A stretch of 64,000 nucleotides of DNA. Source: Macrococcoides animalis. Lineage in GTDB: Bacteria > Bacillota > Bacilli > Staphylococcales > Staphylococcaceae. Position numbers and translations under genes: made by a program. The stretch is taken from positions 124,001-188,000 of the forward strand of contig NZ_CP179727.1 of the NCBI RefSeq assembly GCF_047425875.1. Reading direction: 5' to 3'. The notes below the pieces were generated by a model. That model saw only the letters and a program-made list of their open reading frames with translations. It was not told the origin of the DNA and did no database searches. Below are positions 62,841-64,000 of the stretch, in pieces (position 1 is the stretch's first letter; each line of letters starts with the position of its first letter).

Positions 62841-64000
62841 TCACATCATCATATACGGATTAATGTCAATATGAAGCGTAAATTTATCCTTAACATATTG
62901 TTCATGGTAATAGTCATCCAAATAATTCAACGCTTTCAACAATTCAGGTTCGGATTTGAACTTTATCATCACTTGGAACCGATGTTGATTGTTAATTCTC
63001 GCAATTGGACTTGGTGCTGGTCCAAGTACATAACTGCCTGGTGTTAAATGCTGCAATAGAATTTGGTGGATATGCTTACTTTCGAGTAATACTTTCCTTA
63101 AATCTTGATGACTGAAATTCAAATATACCATATAAAAATAAGGTGGATATTTCCCTAACCTACGATATTCCATTTCTTCTTTAAAGAAACCTTTATAATC
63201 ATTTGTCATGGCATATTCTACCGCGTAATGTTCTGGATTATATGTTTGTATCACAACTTCCCCGCGTTTCGAACTGCGTCCGGCACGTCCTGAAACTTGT
63301 GTTAGCAATTGAAACGTCTTCTCACTTGCACGAAAGTCTGGTAAATTAAGCATCGTATCAGCATTCAACACACCAACTAACGTAATATCTGGAAAGTCTA
63401 ATCCTTTTGCTATCATTTGCGTTCCGAGTAAAATATTTGCTTCTTTACGCTTAAATTGCTCAAGCAACTTCTCATGCGCACCTTTTTTTCGTGTCGTATC
63501 ATTATCCATGCGAATGACTTTCGCATCCCGAAATGTCTCGTATATAATTTCTTCAACTTTTTGTGTGCCAACACCCATTTCACGAATATGTTCGCTCTCA
63601 CAACTTGGACAGACGTTTATCGGTGGTTCTTTGTGCCCACAATAATGACATTTCAGTTCATCTGTATATTTATGAAAGGTTAAACTGATATCGCAATTCG
63701 GACACATGGGCACGTGACCACAATCACGACAAAGCATAAATTGCGCATGTCCACGTCGATTTAAAAATAACACCACTTGTTCATCTTTATCAATCTTTTC
63801 TTGAATCTTTTCTCGTAAGCTTCTGGAGAACATTGATCGGTTACCATTTGTTAGTTCGTCACGCATATTAGCGACATACATGTCAGGCATTGCTAGTTGA
63901 TTTGCACGGGTAAGCATTTCGAGTTTCGTATATACCCCTTTTTCAGCTCTTGCATATGATTCCAGTGATGGTGTTGCACTGCCTAACACGAGTGGGCATT
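62841..64000 (-). CDS. priA: Primosomal protein N' (PriA), C-terminal part; 5' end cut by window edge
   Basis: Helicase restarting replication forks. At the window edge the frame reads CPLVLGSATPSLES, helicase motif III, and continues open beyond base 64000. Zinc-binding cysteines follow in CRDCGHVPMCPNCD and CHYCGHKEPPINVCPSC. Then come GTQMIAKGLDFPD and TQVSGRAGRSSKRGEV (motifs V and VI). About 386 codons are inside the window of an expected 800. The stop at 62841 adjoins the repeat array. Confidence 0.95.
   Translation of the reverse strand, partial: CPLVLGSATPSLESYARAEKGVYTKLEMLTRANQLAMPDMYVANMRDELTNGNRSMFSRSLREKIQEKIDKDEQVVLFLNRRGHAQFMLCRDCGHVPMCPNCDISLTFHKYTDELKCHYCGHKEPPINVCPSCESEHIREMGVGTQKVEEIIYETFRDAKVIRMDNDTTRKKGAHEKLLEQFKRKEANILLGTQMIAKGLDFPDITLVGVLNADTMLNLPDFRASEKTFQLLTQVSGRAGRSSKRGEVVIQTYNPEHYAVEYAMTNDYKGFFKEEMEYRRLGKYPPYFYMVYLNFSHQDLRKVLLESKHIHQILLQHLTPGSYVLGPAPSPIARINNQHRFQVMIKFKSEPELLKALNYLDDYYHEQYVKDKFTLHIDINPYMMM

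Overview
The window is a low-GC Gram-positive chromosome segment from the family Staphylococcaceae. Gene order and protein sequence both follow the staphylococcal housekeeping block: cdsA-uppS-frr-pyrH-tsf-rpsB-codY-hslUV-xerC-trmFO-topA-dprA-sucDC-rnhB-rbgA, then rplS-trmD-rimM-khpA-rpsP-ffh-ylxM-ftsY-smc-rnc, acpP-fabG-fabD-plsX-fapR, recG-sdaAA-sdaAB-fakA-asp23-like, rpmB, thiN-rpe-rsgA, and prkC-stp-rlmN-rsmB-fmt-def-priA. Nearly all of it runs on the minus strand. An OleT-type P450, a KUP transporter and a sortase gene inside the core block make a Staphylococcus relative such as Macrococcus more likely than S. aureus itself. The genus is an inference. No tRNA, rRNA, CRISPR array, insertion sequence or prophage was seen.

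Layout. 1-5.0 kb: phospholipid and undecaprenyl-PP synthesis, ribosome recycling, UMP kinase, EF-Ts and S2. 5.2-8.9 kb: the xerC-hslV-hslU-codY operon. 9-17.8 kb: tRNA methylation, topoisomerase I, DprA, succinyl-CoA synthetase (with a CcpA-type site inside its promoter), RNase HII and RbgA. 17.9-26.8 kb: five plus-strand genes forming a cell-envelope glycosylation cassette (GT2 transferase, GtrA-type flippase, two tandem YfhO proteins, one DUF2079 membrane protein). 26.9-36.6 kb: ribosome maturation, SRP and SMC genes. 36.7-43 kb: fatty acid and phospholipid synthesis under FapR, then sortase A and RecG. 43-49.4 kb: serine dehydratase, fatty acid kinase, an Asp23-family protein, L28, thiamine pyrophosphokinase, Rpe and RsgA. 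49.4-55.5 kb: an accessory block (formate/nitrite transporter with a Rex-like operator, Kup, small membrane protein, rhodanese, OleT-type P450, degenerate S41-like protein) between rsgA and prkC. 55.6-64 kb: PASTA kinase and phosphatase, RlmN, RsmB, Fmt, Def, a 61-bp tandem repeat array, and the truncated priA.

Together, the lipid genes (cdsA, uppS, plsX, fab genes, fakA) and the envelope genes (sortase, YfhO cassette, PASTA kinase) sit within a translation and replication backbone. The least ordinary material is the glycosylation cassette, the P450 neighbourhood and the structured 61-bp repeat array. Several start codons were moved to internal ATG or TTG codons that follow a good Shine-Dalgarno sequence; each move is stated in its entry.
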